Assembly (NCBI GenBank): GCA_944990035.1
Contig: CALYLX010000034.1
Span: 868,001 to 932,000, forward strand
DNA: 64,000 nucleotides
Direction: 5' to 3'
Source of the DNA: Clitopilus passeckerianus
Lineage: Eukaryota > Basidiomycota > Agaricomycetes > Agaricales > Entolomataceae
The first letter of the stretch is position 1; each line of letters opens with the position of its first letter. Position numbers and translations under genes: made by a program. This document shows, piece after piece, positions 25,101 through 36,460 of this stretch. The notes beneath the pieces are model-generated. The model was not told where the DNA came from and did not search any database. It saw only the letters and a program-made list of their open reading frames with translations.

Positions 25101-25614
25101 GGGTCTGTGATTGGGTATTCGTGGCAGAATTTGCCGATGATGAAGATGCGTGGGTCGTCGAGCTCGTCGTAGCACCATTCAAAGTGGAATAATTCGATAA
25201 TGGAACACTCTGGTTGGGCCACAAGTTGCCATAAGGCGTCGCACCGTATGAACCCATAAAGTAACTACTTTGCTGTTGATACGGTGTAAAGTACGATGAT
25301 GTCGGAGAAACCAAAGACGACGATGACGAGGTCGAACCTGTTGTGATTACTGTTGAGATACCTCTGCTCATCGTCGTTAGGCGAGTTGTAAACGTACCAA
25401 GGTCTCCTAAACCGAAATCGCTGAGATCCAGTCCACCTCCGGATGCTAGGGGCGAGCCTACCCCGCCAGTTGTCGGAACTGCCGTCGCGCTCGACCGATC
25501 CTTCGTCCAGTCATCGACAATGCTCGACGACGACGATGACTGGTGGTGGTTACTAGAATCGCCCTGCAGCAACTGCGGCTGTGATGCCCACTGTGCGTAC
25601 AAACTGGGTTCCAT
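22126..25614 (-). CDS. PNUTS-like protein: TFIIS N-terminal domain, PP1-docking motif, RGG and CCCH finger
   Basis: Domain order matches PP1 regulatory subunit 10 (PNUTS), the nuclear scaffold linking protein phosphatase 1 to transcription termination. After a Ser/Gln-rich N-terminus (MEPSLYAQWASQPQLL), the TFIIS-N/LW domain runs over the first exons (LSLEERTRNLMASIKSLL, LDTLKASKLGKLVVKLVKD, MASNIERRWRDLV). Next are a Lys/Ala/Pro-rich linker and KKRKTVSWAPEDKL, which fits the RVxF/(V)TW-type PP1 site of PNUTS. A Gln-rich stretch and a GRGRGRGRGG tract follow. The C-terminus is a CCCH finger, C-x7-C-x5-C-x3-H (PCSFFQQGRCKFGDQC, then DFSHE), ending at TAA 22126-22128. The finger is split by a GC-AG intron at 22187-22244. 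PNUTS fits better than a plain elongation factor because the docking motif, RGG tract and finger co-occur. PP1 binding itself is inferred. Confidence 0.85.
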
Positions 25615-25966
25615 CCGTAAATTCCCTTTTAGTTGGGCGTTTCTTTTTTTTTCTCAAGCGGATTTTTTATCAAAGCAACTATAAAAAAACGGCTTATTTG
25701 TGAGAGAAGAAGGCAGTCCAGTCAGCGTTTCTGGACTGTTCTGCACGACGCACGGCCAGTTCTTTACACCTGCAAGGCCACGCTGTTGGCCAGGCTGTAG
25801 CTTTCGTTGATGAATGGGCAACCAGCCACGGGAACGAATGACCAATATAGACTGTTTCAGACTCCGTTTCGAATTCAGCTGTGATTCCCACGGTTAGTTT
25901 GTTGAACGAAAGTCTTGATCGAAACATAAAATCGTTTAGTTTCGTTCGAATAGCCCTATTGCAAAC
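25615..25966. promoter_or_regulatory. Shared divergent promoter, PNUTS-like / HMG-box
   Basis: 352 bases separate the two divergent start codons, so the promoters must overlap or abut. A pyrimidine-rich stretch (TTTCTTTTTTTTTCTC) lies near 25640-25660 on the plus strand. No convincing TATA box. Both products are nuclear chromatin or transcription proteins, so co-expression is plausible but not shown by the sequence. Confidence 0.5.
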
Positions 25967-27064
25967 ATGTCCGACGACATTGCAAAGTTTGAATTCCAGC
26001 GCATGCAGGTTCGAGTCTCGTTCATCACCATCTTATTGCTACTAATACCCCTGATAGTTCGCAGCTAGTCTCAACACCGTGGCAGAGGCAATGCGAAATG
26101 CCGCCACATTAGCAGAGAACTTTGCTACTATTGTCAAAAACACTCCGTTCGTCTCTGGCTCCGGACATGACCATGGTACGTTCTCAAAACTCCGACGCTA
26201 CTGCGCCACCTATTGACGCGTCTCAAACAGAAGAAGGCGCGTCAAATAGCAAGAAACGTAAAGCTGAGGAGCTTGAGGAGAAGGACGGCAAACGTAAACG
26301 CAAGCCCAAGGATCCTAACGCGCCCAAGCGCCCCGCGTCTGCGTATCTCATATTCCAGAATGAAATCCGCAAGGATATCAAGGAAAAGAATCCTAACCTT
26401 GCCAACACGGAGCTCATGTCCCTGATGGCTAGAATGTGGTCAGAAATGACCGACGTTCAGAAGTCGGTATGTCGCTGGTTAGCAGTCGTTGCATTGGTCT
26501 TGTACTGATGGAAATATAACTCAGACCTATGTAAATGCTGCGAACAGTGCAAAAGAGCACTATACTGCCGAGAAGGCAGCTTACGATGCCCGTTCACCTG
26601 AAGAGGTAGAAGCGGCCAATGCTGCAGCCGCGGCTGCTGCTGAAGCGGTATGTCTTGATTGTTTGGTCGCATGCGCACATACTGAACACATTCTACAGTC
26701 TAAGGCAGCTAAGGCAGCCGCACGTAAGGAGAAAAAGGCAGCCAAGGTAGCTGCTGTTGCTGCTCCTGCAGCCGTCGCAGAATCCTCGGATGCATCTGAG
26801 ACCGATGAATCAGAGGAAGAGACAGAAAAGGTTCCGCCTAAAAAGTCGGCGGCAACAACTAAGGTTGTCGCTAAACCTCCCTCGAAGCAGATTCAGAAGG
26901 AAGAATCAAGCGACGAAGAGAGTGAGGAGGAGGAGGAAGAGGAGGAGGAAGAAAAGGAGCCTACGCCTCCTCCCCCGAAGAAGAGGGGTAGGACCTCCAA
27001 CTCGACCGCACCCGCATCTGCTGGTCAAACTGCTGGTGGTAAAAAGAAGAAAGGAGGCAAATGA
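25967..27064 (+). CDS. HMG-box protein with acidic, Lys-rich tail
   Basis: Starts MSDDIAKFEFQRMQ. An intron at 26009-26057 (GTTCGA...GATAG) follows, then FAASLNTVAEAMRNAATLAE. The second intron (GTACGT...AACAG, about 26175-26230) leads to KKRKAEELEEKDGKRKRKPK and the HMG box: DPNAPKRPASAYLIFQNEIR, LANTELMSLMARMWSEM and, after another intron, YVNAANSAKEHYTAEKAAYD. The C-terminal half is Ala/Lys-rich, then a run of about fourteen acidic residues, then PPPPKKRGR and GGKKKKGGK at the TGA (27062-27064). The single box resembles Nhp6/HMGB, which bends DNA without sequence specificity and assists nucleosome remodelling. The acidic tract and extra basic tail make it longer than yeast Nhp6. It sits head-to-head with the PNUTS-like gene. 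Confidence 0.9.
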
Positions 27065-27602
27065 TGACAATCGGTTATTCCGGTTTGCACTGCTTCTGGA
27101 TCTGACTTCATCCTCATCATGTTGGTATGAAGTGTATTTACGCGGGCGACCGACGAATTTCCTGGATAGCGCTTTCCGTTAATGGAGTGTTTAGCCTTTC
27201 TGCTTCTTATCGATGGGTTGACTGTAATCTCCTTTCTTGTCTATTGCTCTTTGTTTCTTTTCGATACTGGCATTCTCAATTAATTATCCTTATTTTTGCA
27301 TTTCATTGTCAGCCCTGTGCTCCTGGTTTCCAGTTCTTTCGACAACAATACAGCCGCTCCAGCGAACACGTCAGGTCAACTGCGCGCTTGTTAAGATCTA
27401 CTTCAGTTGCCCAGTACCTCGCAGAGCATTCACAGCCTTTCGTGTCATTTCGACTGAGCAGTTTGTCATCTTGATATCGTGACTTTCCCGAGTACTGCGG
27501 AGGCTGTGTTAACTGCCGTCTATATCTATACACTGACCAGCAAATACAGCTTGTACACAGTCGAGCGTTTCTTCTTCCATAACCACTATCAAGACCACTA
27601 GA
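27065..27602. other. Intergenic: HMG-box 3' end and WW-gene promoter
   Basis: Both flanking genes are on the plus strand. The region is T-rich with short frames only. The last part (27540-27602) is probably the leader of the WW gene. No RNA gene or repeat is visible. Confidence 0.4.
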
Positions 27603-28618
27603 ATGTCTTCACCCCCTGCATACAACTCAGGCCCAACTAACCCAGATTCAAGACCGTTGCCTGACGGTTGGATATCGCAGTTTGATGAGAAGTGAGTCTG
27701 CTACAGGAGTTTATCTAATCTAGGGACAGGTAGAACTGACTGATTCTCCGCTTTCATTCACACTTATAGCTATAAGGCATGGTATGTATCCGGACTCAAA
27801 TCTTTGTGATGAAGAAGAAAATCTGACAGGATTGACCAGGTTCTACGTTAACACCCGGGCAAAGCCACCTGTAACCCAGTGGACACATCCGGCTGGGCCT
27901 CCGCCTAGCTCACCACCCCCGCAATCATATGCCCCACCCTCTGGTCCGCCTCCTCGTGATCAGAGCCCATACCCGCCTCAAGGAGGGTATGACCATGGAT
28001 ATGGTGGGCCAGGATACGGTAGCAGCCCTCCTCCTCAACAGGGTTATGGCGGTCCCGGATATGGAGGTCCTGGATATGGAGGATATCAGCAGGAGCCTCA
28101 GTATGGTGCGTTCTTCGATATGATTGATCTTAGAGAATGGAAGGTTTATTCATGTGATTCTATTTGTTAGGAGGTTACGGTGGTGGATCGTCGTCGTCGA
28201 GTAAAGGCTCTGGTGGTGGCCTGCTAGGCTCGCTATTTGGCGGAAAGAACAAACAGTCTGGAGGTGGAGGATATGGTCAACAGTATCCTCAGCAGTATCC
28301 TCAGCAACCGATGTACGGTCAGCAGCCGCCTCAGACTGTATACGTTCAGCAAGGCAAGAAATCAGGAGGTGGTATGGGTGCTGGTGGTGCCGCCGCTTTG
28401 GGTCGTAAGTTTCGGTTCAATCCCTTGAAATTAGAAAAAAATATGTTGATTATTCCCCCACTAGTTGGTGCTGGTGTCCTTGGAGGTTTCCTTGTTGCAG
28501 ACGCGATAGATGATGCCTACGATGATGGATTCAGTATGTTTCTCTTCGTCAAATTATGGAAGAATGTCTGCTAACCTCGATTTCAGACGATGGCGGTGAT
28601 TTCGGTGGTGATTTCTAA
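27603..28618 (+). CDS. WW-domain protein with Gly/Tyr/Pro/Gln-rich C-terminus
   Basis: Starts MSSPPAYNSGPTNPDSRPLP. The WW domain follows at once: LPDGWISQFDENYKAWFYVN, then TRAKPPVTQWTHP, with both signature Trp residues and the central aromatic pair. It is put together from three exons, the middle one only 12 nt (27770-27781). The rest is low complexity: PPPSSPPPQSYAPPSGPPP, repeats of GYGGPGYGG, QQYPQQYPQQP, then a small hydrophobic helix GAGVLGGFLVADAIDDAY and a GGDFGGDF end at TAA 28616-28618. WW domains bind Pro-rich ligands; the tail resembles prion-like or condensate-prone proteins. Five introns have standard ends. Its neighbour at 29540 also begins with a WW-like domain, so the two may be ancient tandem duplicates. 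The cellular role is unknown. Confidence 0.87.
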
Positions 28619-29539
28619 CCTCATTGCTGCTTCTTTGCCTGTTCGAATTCAATGTACTTGTTCTTTGACATTATTATTGTTATACGATTATGAAGGATAC
28701 AAGATTTCATTTCTCACCTTTTTCTTCTTGATCAAAACTGTATACGTTATGTCCATTGTACTCCTTGCGACATCTAACTTATCTGCAATCCATTCTGTTT
28801 CTGTCTACCCCTGAGGGGCGTCGTAATCCATCTAACTTTACGGATCCTTTCGGCCTAATGTATCAATGTACCTGAGGCTTGCACAAATGACCTCTGGATA
28901 TGCGATGTCCCGCCAAGTACGGCAGCACGATAATATTGCAGTGAAGCCTGGCCGGTCTATCGACCCGCTCACAGTCATTTCTCCTGACAGTCTACCCTTC
29001 TTTTGTCGATATTTTGGGTCATCGAGACTGATAAACTGATAGATTGCTTGATTTCAGCAGCCAGGCATGATCGGGCAAAGGTCGATCATCGCCATTTTTA
29101 GGTAACAGCATGTTCCTCTCTCAGGCTCTCTGTCCCCGCCTGCCATTCGAGCCAGCACATTAAACGGACCTGGCAGCGGAAACTGTGTTCAATGCTGCAG
29201 AAATGATATTCCGATATCGTTGGGCTACGAACGTGCTGAACTCTGGGCTAAATTGGAGCTCTGAGCGATCAGACCATCATGTAGGCTTGTCATGTCAGGT
29301 CGGCGTTGACCACCCTTGACACCTGGAGTGCGGTTGCTTGCCCAGGCACGCGGCGCAATGCACTGCTCTGCGTGTTTTCGGTGGTGCCTTCTCAGGATAT
29401 CCCAATCCGATGAGCGCTTGATTTTGGGAGATATAAAGGTCGAGTGCGACGATCGAGGCCAAAATTTCTCAGCTTTGCCTTCCTGCTCGCCCAAAGACAC
29501 GACTACGACGAATTGGAGGCGATTCTTACTTAAGATACG
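28619..29539. other. Intergenic between the two WW genes
   Basis: About 920 bases, with no frame showing protein character. It should hold the 3' end of the small WW gene and the promoter of the Gln-rich gene. No repeat match to the dispersed family was noticed. Confidence 0.4.
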
Positions 29540-32500
29540 ATGTCGGCACAGGTCTTAACGGCCTCTGCGGGTTTGCCTCCGGGCTGGACTGAACAACGTG
29601 ATCAGAGGTTGGTCAAGTCTTCTTTTGTGCTGAGGTGGCCGTTCTAACTGTGTTTTGCAGAGGAACGCCTTTCTACGTGAACAGCAACGTTTCACCTCCT
29701 CAACTTACGTACTCGAGACCTGCAAGTGCCGCCCCGGGGGGACAAGCTTCGATTCAGCCTCAGGCGGCCAAATTGTCCTTCGCTCAGCAGCTCTATGCCA
29801 GCTCGGTTAGTGCCAACACCGGACATGGATCGGTACCATACCTTCCTCCGCCTTCACTCGCCAACGACGCCAGATCTCTGAATGGTAGAGATAGCCCTAG
29901 CCTATCGATGAACTATGCCCCTTCGAACCAAACCCATGTACGCCAACAATCTTCGTTGGCAAGCCCTCCCCTGGGTGCTATGCAGCCTCATCGAGCATCT
30001 ACCATGGCGTACGGACAACAGAACTACACGACCCCAGAAATCCAGCACGATCATCACCATGCTACGAGACAAGCTACGCTTCCGACTGTTATGATGACAG
30101 CTCGACCACCCTCCCAACAGAGTAACAGGTTCAGCCCAGGTCCTGGAGCTCTCGCTCGCCAGGGAACGCCCCTCGCCGCTCCAAAGCCTCAGGTCCCTAT
30201 CGAGGCGTATAATCTCGAAGGGATGACACCCGCCAGTCCTGCTTCTAGTACTGTGACATCCCCTCTTTCGAGCCCGCCTGGTACGGAGGAGCAGGTGAGA
30301 GCACTGTCGTTGAATGGCCAAGCTGCCCTTCAGGGTGGTCTTCAAGTCCAGGCTGGCAATTTCCAGGCCGGTGTTGACTATGCTTCTCAGCATGGACTCC
30401 AGCTTCAGGCTGGTAATGGCCAGGCTGCGGTTGGATATGCGTCGCAACACGGACTTCAGGTCCAAGCTGGAGGTGCACCTTCTGCACAGACACCGCTACA
30501 ACAGCAGCAGCAGATGCAGATGCAACAACAGCAACAGCAACAGCAACAAATGCTACTGAACGCTCAGGTGGGTCTTCAAGGTGGCCTTCAGCTCCAAACC
30601 GGTGGGGCTGGTTTAACGCCTCTGCAACAGCAGCAACTTCTTGTCGCGCAACAACAGCAACAGATCCAGAACGGCGGTGCTGGCTTGACGCCTCTCCAGC
30701 AGCAGCAGCAACTTTTACAGTTGCAACAACAGCAACAGCTTCTTCTCTTACAACAGCAATACGGCCAACCGAACCAGGCACTTCTTCGACCTGACCAGGT
30801 ACCTACGTTCGGTCAGCAGGCGGAAGCTGCTGGGAAAGCTACCTGGAAAGGGATCAAGAAGATGGGCAAATTTTCGAAAGTCGCTGGAAAAGCTGCGATG
30901 AAGGTCGCTGGTGATGCTATGGGGTCGCCAGGGAATGCTCCTCGACCACAACAAGGTGGGCAGAACATGACCGCCGCCGTCGCGTCTGCCGTTCTCACCG
31001 GTGGGATGGATCCCAACGCTTGGCGTACGTTGATCGGTGGAGCTATTAACGTGCTGAACTCCCAGAACCAGCAGCAAGCAAATGCAGACCCTACCGCTGC
31101 CGCTGCCTTGATGGGATTGCAGGCGTTGGCGCAGAACCAGACTGCCAATGTGGACTATAACGCCATGATTCAGGCGTTGGCGATTCAGCAGCAGAAGCAA
31201 CAACAGTTGCAGCTCCAGGGCAAGATACAGCAGCAGCAGGCGGTCAATTATCAGGCGATCATCATGGAGTTGCAGCGAAGACAGGCGTTGCTTGCTCAGG
31301 CTCAGCAACAGCTTCAACTTCAGCAACAGCAACAGGCGTTGGCAGCTGCGGGAGCGGGAGCGCAGAAGCCGATCAACTTGAGTTTGCAGGCTCAGGGTGC
31401 CGTTCAGCTTCAAGCCGGTCTCAATGCGGGAGCTCAGAACCAGGCGACGATGGCAGGTCAGGCGAATTCGGGACAGCAACTTGCTTCGAATCCGGCGTTG
31501 CTTGCTGCTCAAATGCAACAACATCAGCAACTCCAGCTTCTCCTCGCGCAGCAGCAGCAACAACAGCAACAGCAACAGCAACAACAGCTCGCTGCTGGGA
31601 AACCAACTCTTGTTTCGACGTCACCTCAAGGCCTCCAGACTCAGCCTGGCCAGGTGCCTCCAGGTGGTCAGCTCTCCCCGAACGCGTTACCACCGCTTCC
31701 GGGGCAGATTCAACAACATCAGCAGAACGCCTCCCAAGGGGTTCTTTCTGCCAGCCTGAATGCATCGCTTGCGGCACAAGCAAATATCTCTCTCGCTGGA
31801 AAGCCACCTGGACATCTCCCACAACCACAATCTCCTACAGGACACACGAATCAGCTGCCTACTCCTCCTCCGAGCGTATTGTCTTCACCTCCTCCTCGTC
31901 CGCCGAGTCTCGGGCAGCAACATCCTGCTGGACCTGGTCACCCAGCTCTTGGTCATCAGCAGCAATTGTCGACGACTGGAGCTCCGTTGAACCCAATGCC
32001 GAATGCCCATTCGCCACCTCCTGGCGCGTTGCAATCCCAGACCCTCGCCAACCACGGTTTGTCAACTTCGTCTCCTGGTTTGCAAGGCAATCACCTTCAA
32101 CATCCACAACTCGGCCCTCAGCATCCCTTGACGCCTCTTTCTCCGCCTCCTCAAACAAGTCATACTGGAGCTCAACTCAACAACATGCCCCATCAGCAAG
32201 GGTTACATTCACCTCCTCCTGGGGCGCAGAATGTGCATCAGCAGAATCCTGCCTACCAGCTTCTTCCTTCGCAACAGGCTAGCCATGCGGGTGCACCACT
32301 TAACTATATGCCGAACGCTCAGCAAGGCCATGCTTCACCCCCTCCAGGAGCTCAGAATACACAACAACAGAGCCCTCCATACCAGCCTCACCAATCGCAA
32401 CAGACGAGCCATGCAGGAAGTCCGCTTAATCATATGCCGAACGCTCAGCAAGGTTTAGCATTGCCTCCTCCAGGTGCTCAAGTAGTACCACCCCAGAGTC

Positions 32501-35359
32501 ATGCAGGAGCTGCTCTTAACCCTATGCCGAACGCTCAACCTGGATTGGCTTCTCCACCTTCGACTTCCCAGACTGTCGCTCAACAAACGAGTCATGCCGG
32601 AGCTTCGCTCAACTCAATGCCGAATGCTCAACAAGGACTGGCTTCGCCTCCTCCTGGAGCACAAGTCATACCTCCTCAAACCAGTCAGGTTGGAAATCCG
32701 CTCAATCCCATGCCGAACGCCACCTCTCCTCCCGCTACTCATTCAGTTCCCCAGACTCAGCATGCGACTCCACCCCCACCGGCACAGAGTTCGCAACATG
32801 GTCCTGCGCTGAACCCTATGCCTCAGGCGCAACAGTCATCCTTTCCTCCTCCAGACCATCCTCTTCCTTCTTATACACCCCTCCCGGAACCCGGAGAGGA
32901 AGCACCACATGTTCCGTCTGACCATGGAGCAGCTTCAGAGTTTTTGAGTGGTGGCCCAACTTCAACTGAACCAAGCCCTCCCTCGTATGACAGCCACCCT
33001 CCCAAACCACCGAAGCCAGAGAAACCATCGTTGAATAATATGCAAGCACCGACCTCCAATGCTGGTTCCTCTTCTCAAGCTGGCCCATCCTCACATCCCG
33101 TGCATACACCTCAAGCAGCCTCACAGGTATGCCTTTTCCTTTTGTTATTTATTATATGCAGTCCATCTCATCGTTCAACAGAGCTCTACATCCCATGCTG
33201 TGCCAAGTCATTCCCCAGTCTCAGCTCCCAGTCCTCCAGGTTACCATCCACATGTTCCCAGTCCGCCGCCACAAAGTTCGATATCTCAAGCACTTAACCC
33301 CATGCCAGAGGCAGAACATCACCCTCATCCACCTTCGAGCCCGCCAGCCCCTGCCGTGCCCCAAGCAACATTGGCAACGCCACCTCCACCTCCTCCCCAG
33401 GTATCCCTTATGGCTGCCTCTCATAATCTAGGTTTACTAATGACATTATCTCCGTCACAGGCCCCATATACTCCGCATACACAGTACTCGTTGCCTCCAG
33501 GCGCAGCTCCCCCTCATATCCCACAGGCTCAGACAGCTCCTGCTCATGCAAGTGTTGGTCATGTCCCATCTCCGCCTCCCCAATTCCCTGCATCCCCGTC
33601 ACAACATCAGACCGCCTCTCCCCCGCCTGCTTTCTCCGGCCAGGATTCTCATGCAACGCAACATGTGCAACATTCCAGCGTTTCGCAACCGTCGGTGCAC
33701 CATTATCCAGTTTCGTCACCGACATCTCCATCGGCTTCGCATGGTCAGCATATGCCTGGTATTGGTCATATTCAGCCTCCAGCTGCTCACGGTAGCCCTT
33801 CTAAACCTCCTCACGGAGCCCAAGGTCATGGGGGCCCGCCTAAGCCTCCTGGTCAGTTGAACGGCCCTCGACCCCCGAAGCCACCCGCTTCTCAGCAGCA
33901 CCATCCCTACTCTCCACCACCATCGTCCCATCAACCTCAGCACCCTTCGGGCCCTGGCGAAGCTGCAGAGTATTATAATCAACCACCAAATCATCAGCCT
34001 GCGTCAAATGCTCCTTCCCACCCGGCGAAGCCTCCTGCTCCTCAAGGCCCTGGTGAAGCTGCCCAATACTACAACCAACCTCCTGCTCATCAGCCTCAGA
34101 TGCACGTTCAGCCGGCCGCTCATTCGTCATCTCAACCTCCTCAGGCTTCCGACAGCGGAGGCTCGACTGAATTCTATGCTCATATCTCCGCCAATGTTAC
34201 TGTCGAGCACTCACAGTCACCGTCGCAGCAGCAACCACAACAGTCCCCTCCTCCTTCTCAGGCTCAACAGCAACATGCTGCTCTTTTGGCGCAACAGCAG
34301 CAGGCACTTTATGCCCAGCAGCTGCAAATTCAGGCCCAGGCCCAAGCGTTAGCTGCCCAACAGCAGCAGCAACAGGCACTCGCGGCAGCGGCAGCCGAGC
34401 AGCAGGCTGCTAATCAACAGGCGATTGCAGCGGTAGCAGGGGAACAGCAACAACAGTCGATTGCTCAACAGCAGGCTGCTCAACAACAAGCAATTGCTGC
34501 CTATCAACAACAGCAACAAATTCAACTGCAGCTAGCGCAACAACAGGCTGAACAGGAGGCTCAGCAGACGCAAGCTTTGACGCAGGCATACCTACAGCAG
34601 CAGCAGGCTCAGAATCAGCAGAATCTCCTGCTAGCTCAGCAACAGGCGCAACTAGAGGCCCAGCAGCAGCAGGCGCTGACGCAGATGTACCTTCAGCAAC
34701 AGCAGGCTGAGGCCCAGCAGAATCTGCAGCTAGCGCAGCAACAGGCTCAATTGGAGGCGCAGCAGACACAGGCGTTGTCCGAAATGTACCTTCAGCAGCA
34801 GCAGGCACAGATGCAGCAAAATCTGCAGCTCGCTCAGCAGCAGCAACTACAGCAACAGCACGAGATGCAGCTCATTCTCCAGCAACAGCAGCAGCAGCAG
34901 CAGCAACAGGAGACGAATCAGCTCATGCATATGCTCCAGCAGCAGCAGGATCAATCGACTCAGCAAGATAACGGCATCATGAACATGTACAACCAGCTCT
35001 CTAGCGGCGGCGATCAGTCGCAATCTTTGAACATGTTCAGCCAGTTTACTGGTGGAGACCAGACGCAGGCGGTGACAACGGATAGTAGCGGTGGAATCAT
35101 GGGAATGTTCTCGTCATTCACGCAATCCACGGATACGACTCAGACGACGACTGATGGAAGTAGCGGCATTTTGGGCATGTTCTCGTCGTTATCGGGCGGC
35201 CAGGATTCGAGCCAGTCGACGTTTGGGTTGGACCTTTCCATGAACGCGTCCTTCTCTGCTACGGCTACGGACGATTCTGGAAACACGGCTGGGGTTTTCG
35301 ATTCGTTGAGTGCGGGCTTTAGTGCGTTGTCGACGGATGACAGCAGTACGTATTATTAG
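29540..35359 (+). CDS. Giant Gln/Pro-rich protein with degenerate WW domain
   Basis: Starts MSAQVLTASAGLPPGWTEQR. The first intron (about 29608-29660) joins RDQR to GTPFYVNSNVSPPQLTYSRP, giving a WW-like module whose second Trp is replaced by Tyr. Two more introns lie near 33128-33180 and 33400-33460. The protein, about 1,850 residues, is dominated by low complexity. Gln runs occur near 30.5-31.6 kb and 34.2-34.9 kb. A basic Ala/Lys helix (WKGIKKMGKFSKVAGKAA) lies near 30.85 kb. A repeated unit of about 40 residues (HAG-x-LN-x-MPNAQQG-x-ASPPPGAQ) spans roughly 31.98-32.82 kb. The C-terminus has repeated GIMGMFSSF and GILGMFSSL units before TAG at 35357. It resembles no enzyme. Prion-like or scaffold behaviour is an inference from composition. 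The long open frame through repeats argues that it is expressed and selected. Confidence 0.83.
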
Positions 35360-35507
35360 AATTGGATGGATCTATGTAAAGTAACGAATAGTACATGTAC
35401 GTTTCCGATTTGATTATGGTATCGGTTCGTTTTTTTAGGGTATTGGGTAGTAGAGCGCACGATAAATACACGGTTTCTGTTCTGCTAGTCTCATTCTTGG
35501 ATCTTGC

Positions 35508-35989
35508 TCAGCGGCGTGGCGAGAGCGGGGGATCGACCTGCAAGATTTGGGGTTTGGTCATCGCGTTGGGTGGCAACACCAGTTTGAAATCGTCAGCGGG
35601 ACTGTCTGGAGCGGTGATTTCGCGCCTCAACTGATAGTGGTATATACGCTCTTCCAGCGTAAGATCGCTGTCGGAGGCGCGTTTAACGACCTGCGGCCTG
35701 GGCTTCCTAATCTTGTTCGTTTTCTAGAATAGAATGAGAGAATTCAGTTGATTTGCAGAGCAAAATAGAAAATCAACCATACCTCAACGTCACCACTCTC
35801 TTTCTTGCGGATATATATTCGGAAGAAGAATACAATCCAGAAGAGGGCGATGAAAATCGCCGCAGGAAAGGTGGCAGCGAATATTTGGGCACCGAGAGTG
35901 TCCGGATTCGACGAAGCCTGCTTGGTCGTTTCTGGAGATATCGTAGGATCGGTCGTAGAGCCAGCAGGAGACGAGGAGATAGTCGACAT
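35508..35989 (-). CDS. Small single-pass membrane protein, unknown function
   Basis: Exon 1 (35989 to about 35781) reads MSTISSSPAGSTTDPTISPE, a Ser/Thr-rich head, then one strong hydrophobic segment, IFAATFPAAIFIALFWIVFF, followed by RIYIRKKESGDVE. An intron (GTATGG...TTCTAG) joins to exon 2 KTNKIRKPRPQVVKRASDSD, LTLEERIYHYQLRREI and an end PPLSPRR at TGA 35508-35510. The total is about 140 residues. The hydrophobic segment is a membrane anchor with a basic cytosolic side (positive-inside rule), so the Ser/Thr-rich head probably faces the lumen or outside. I do not recognise a family. It is convergent with the Gln-rich gene and divergent from TSC13. Confidence 0.68.
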
Positions 35990-36460
35990 GAGACCCGCAA
36001 TATGCGACTTTTTCCAGAATTATGTAGGTTTTTGAGAAAAGAAGCCCTCCTAAAGATGTTGGGGCATTGTGCTCGTTCCCAAGGGTTGTAGAATAGGAGA
36101 AGCAAGTTTTGAGGGGTCTTGGTGATTGCAAAGCAGACCGATCATGAGAGAGACGTCAAGTCATAGCTGCTCAGCGTCGGACATAATTACGTGTTTCTCT
36201 GAGGACTGGTTCTTTCCTGGCCTGAGCCCAGTCAAAATCGTTCAGAACCGAACTGAAGGAAGGCATTAGGAGTAGCTTTTTGACTTCTCAGTGGCTATTT
36301 CCTATTTTCAGACCAAGTTTTTCCAGGTTACCAGCGAAGTACCAGCTAGGCAGTCAACTGAGGTCGTCCATGCTGAGTGTCAGAAGCGTAGTGTCATGTG
36401 TTTGGCCGGCGACTTGGACAAACATTCCGCCCTTCGTTCCGAACGTCCGTCTCGCTGGCA
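35990..36460. promoter_or_regulatory. Divergent promoter region, membrane protein / TSC13
   Basis: 471 bases between two divergent starts. It should contain both promoters and leaders. No clear TATA box or binding-site repeat was seen by eye. Confidence 0.45.

Noticed and set aside
29902..31584. Long minus-strand frames opposite the Gln-rich gene (Leu-rich and Val-rich)
   Set aside because: They are antisense shadows of CAG/CAA-rich and Pro-rich coding sequence.
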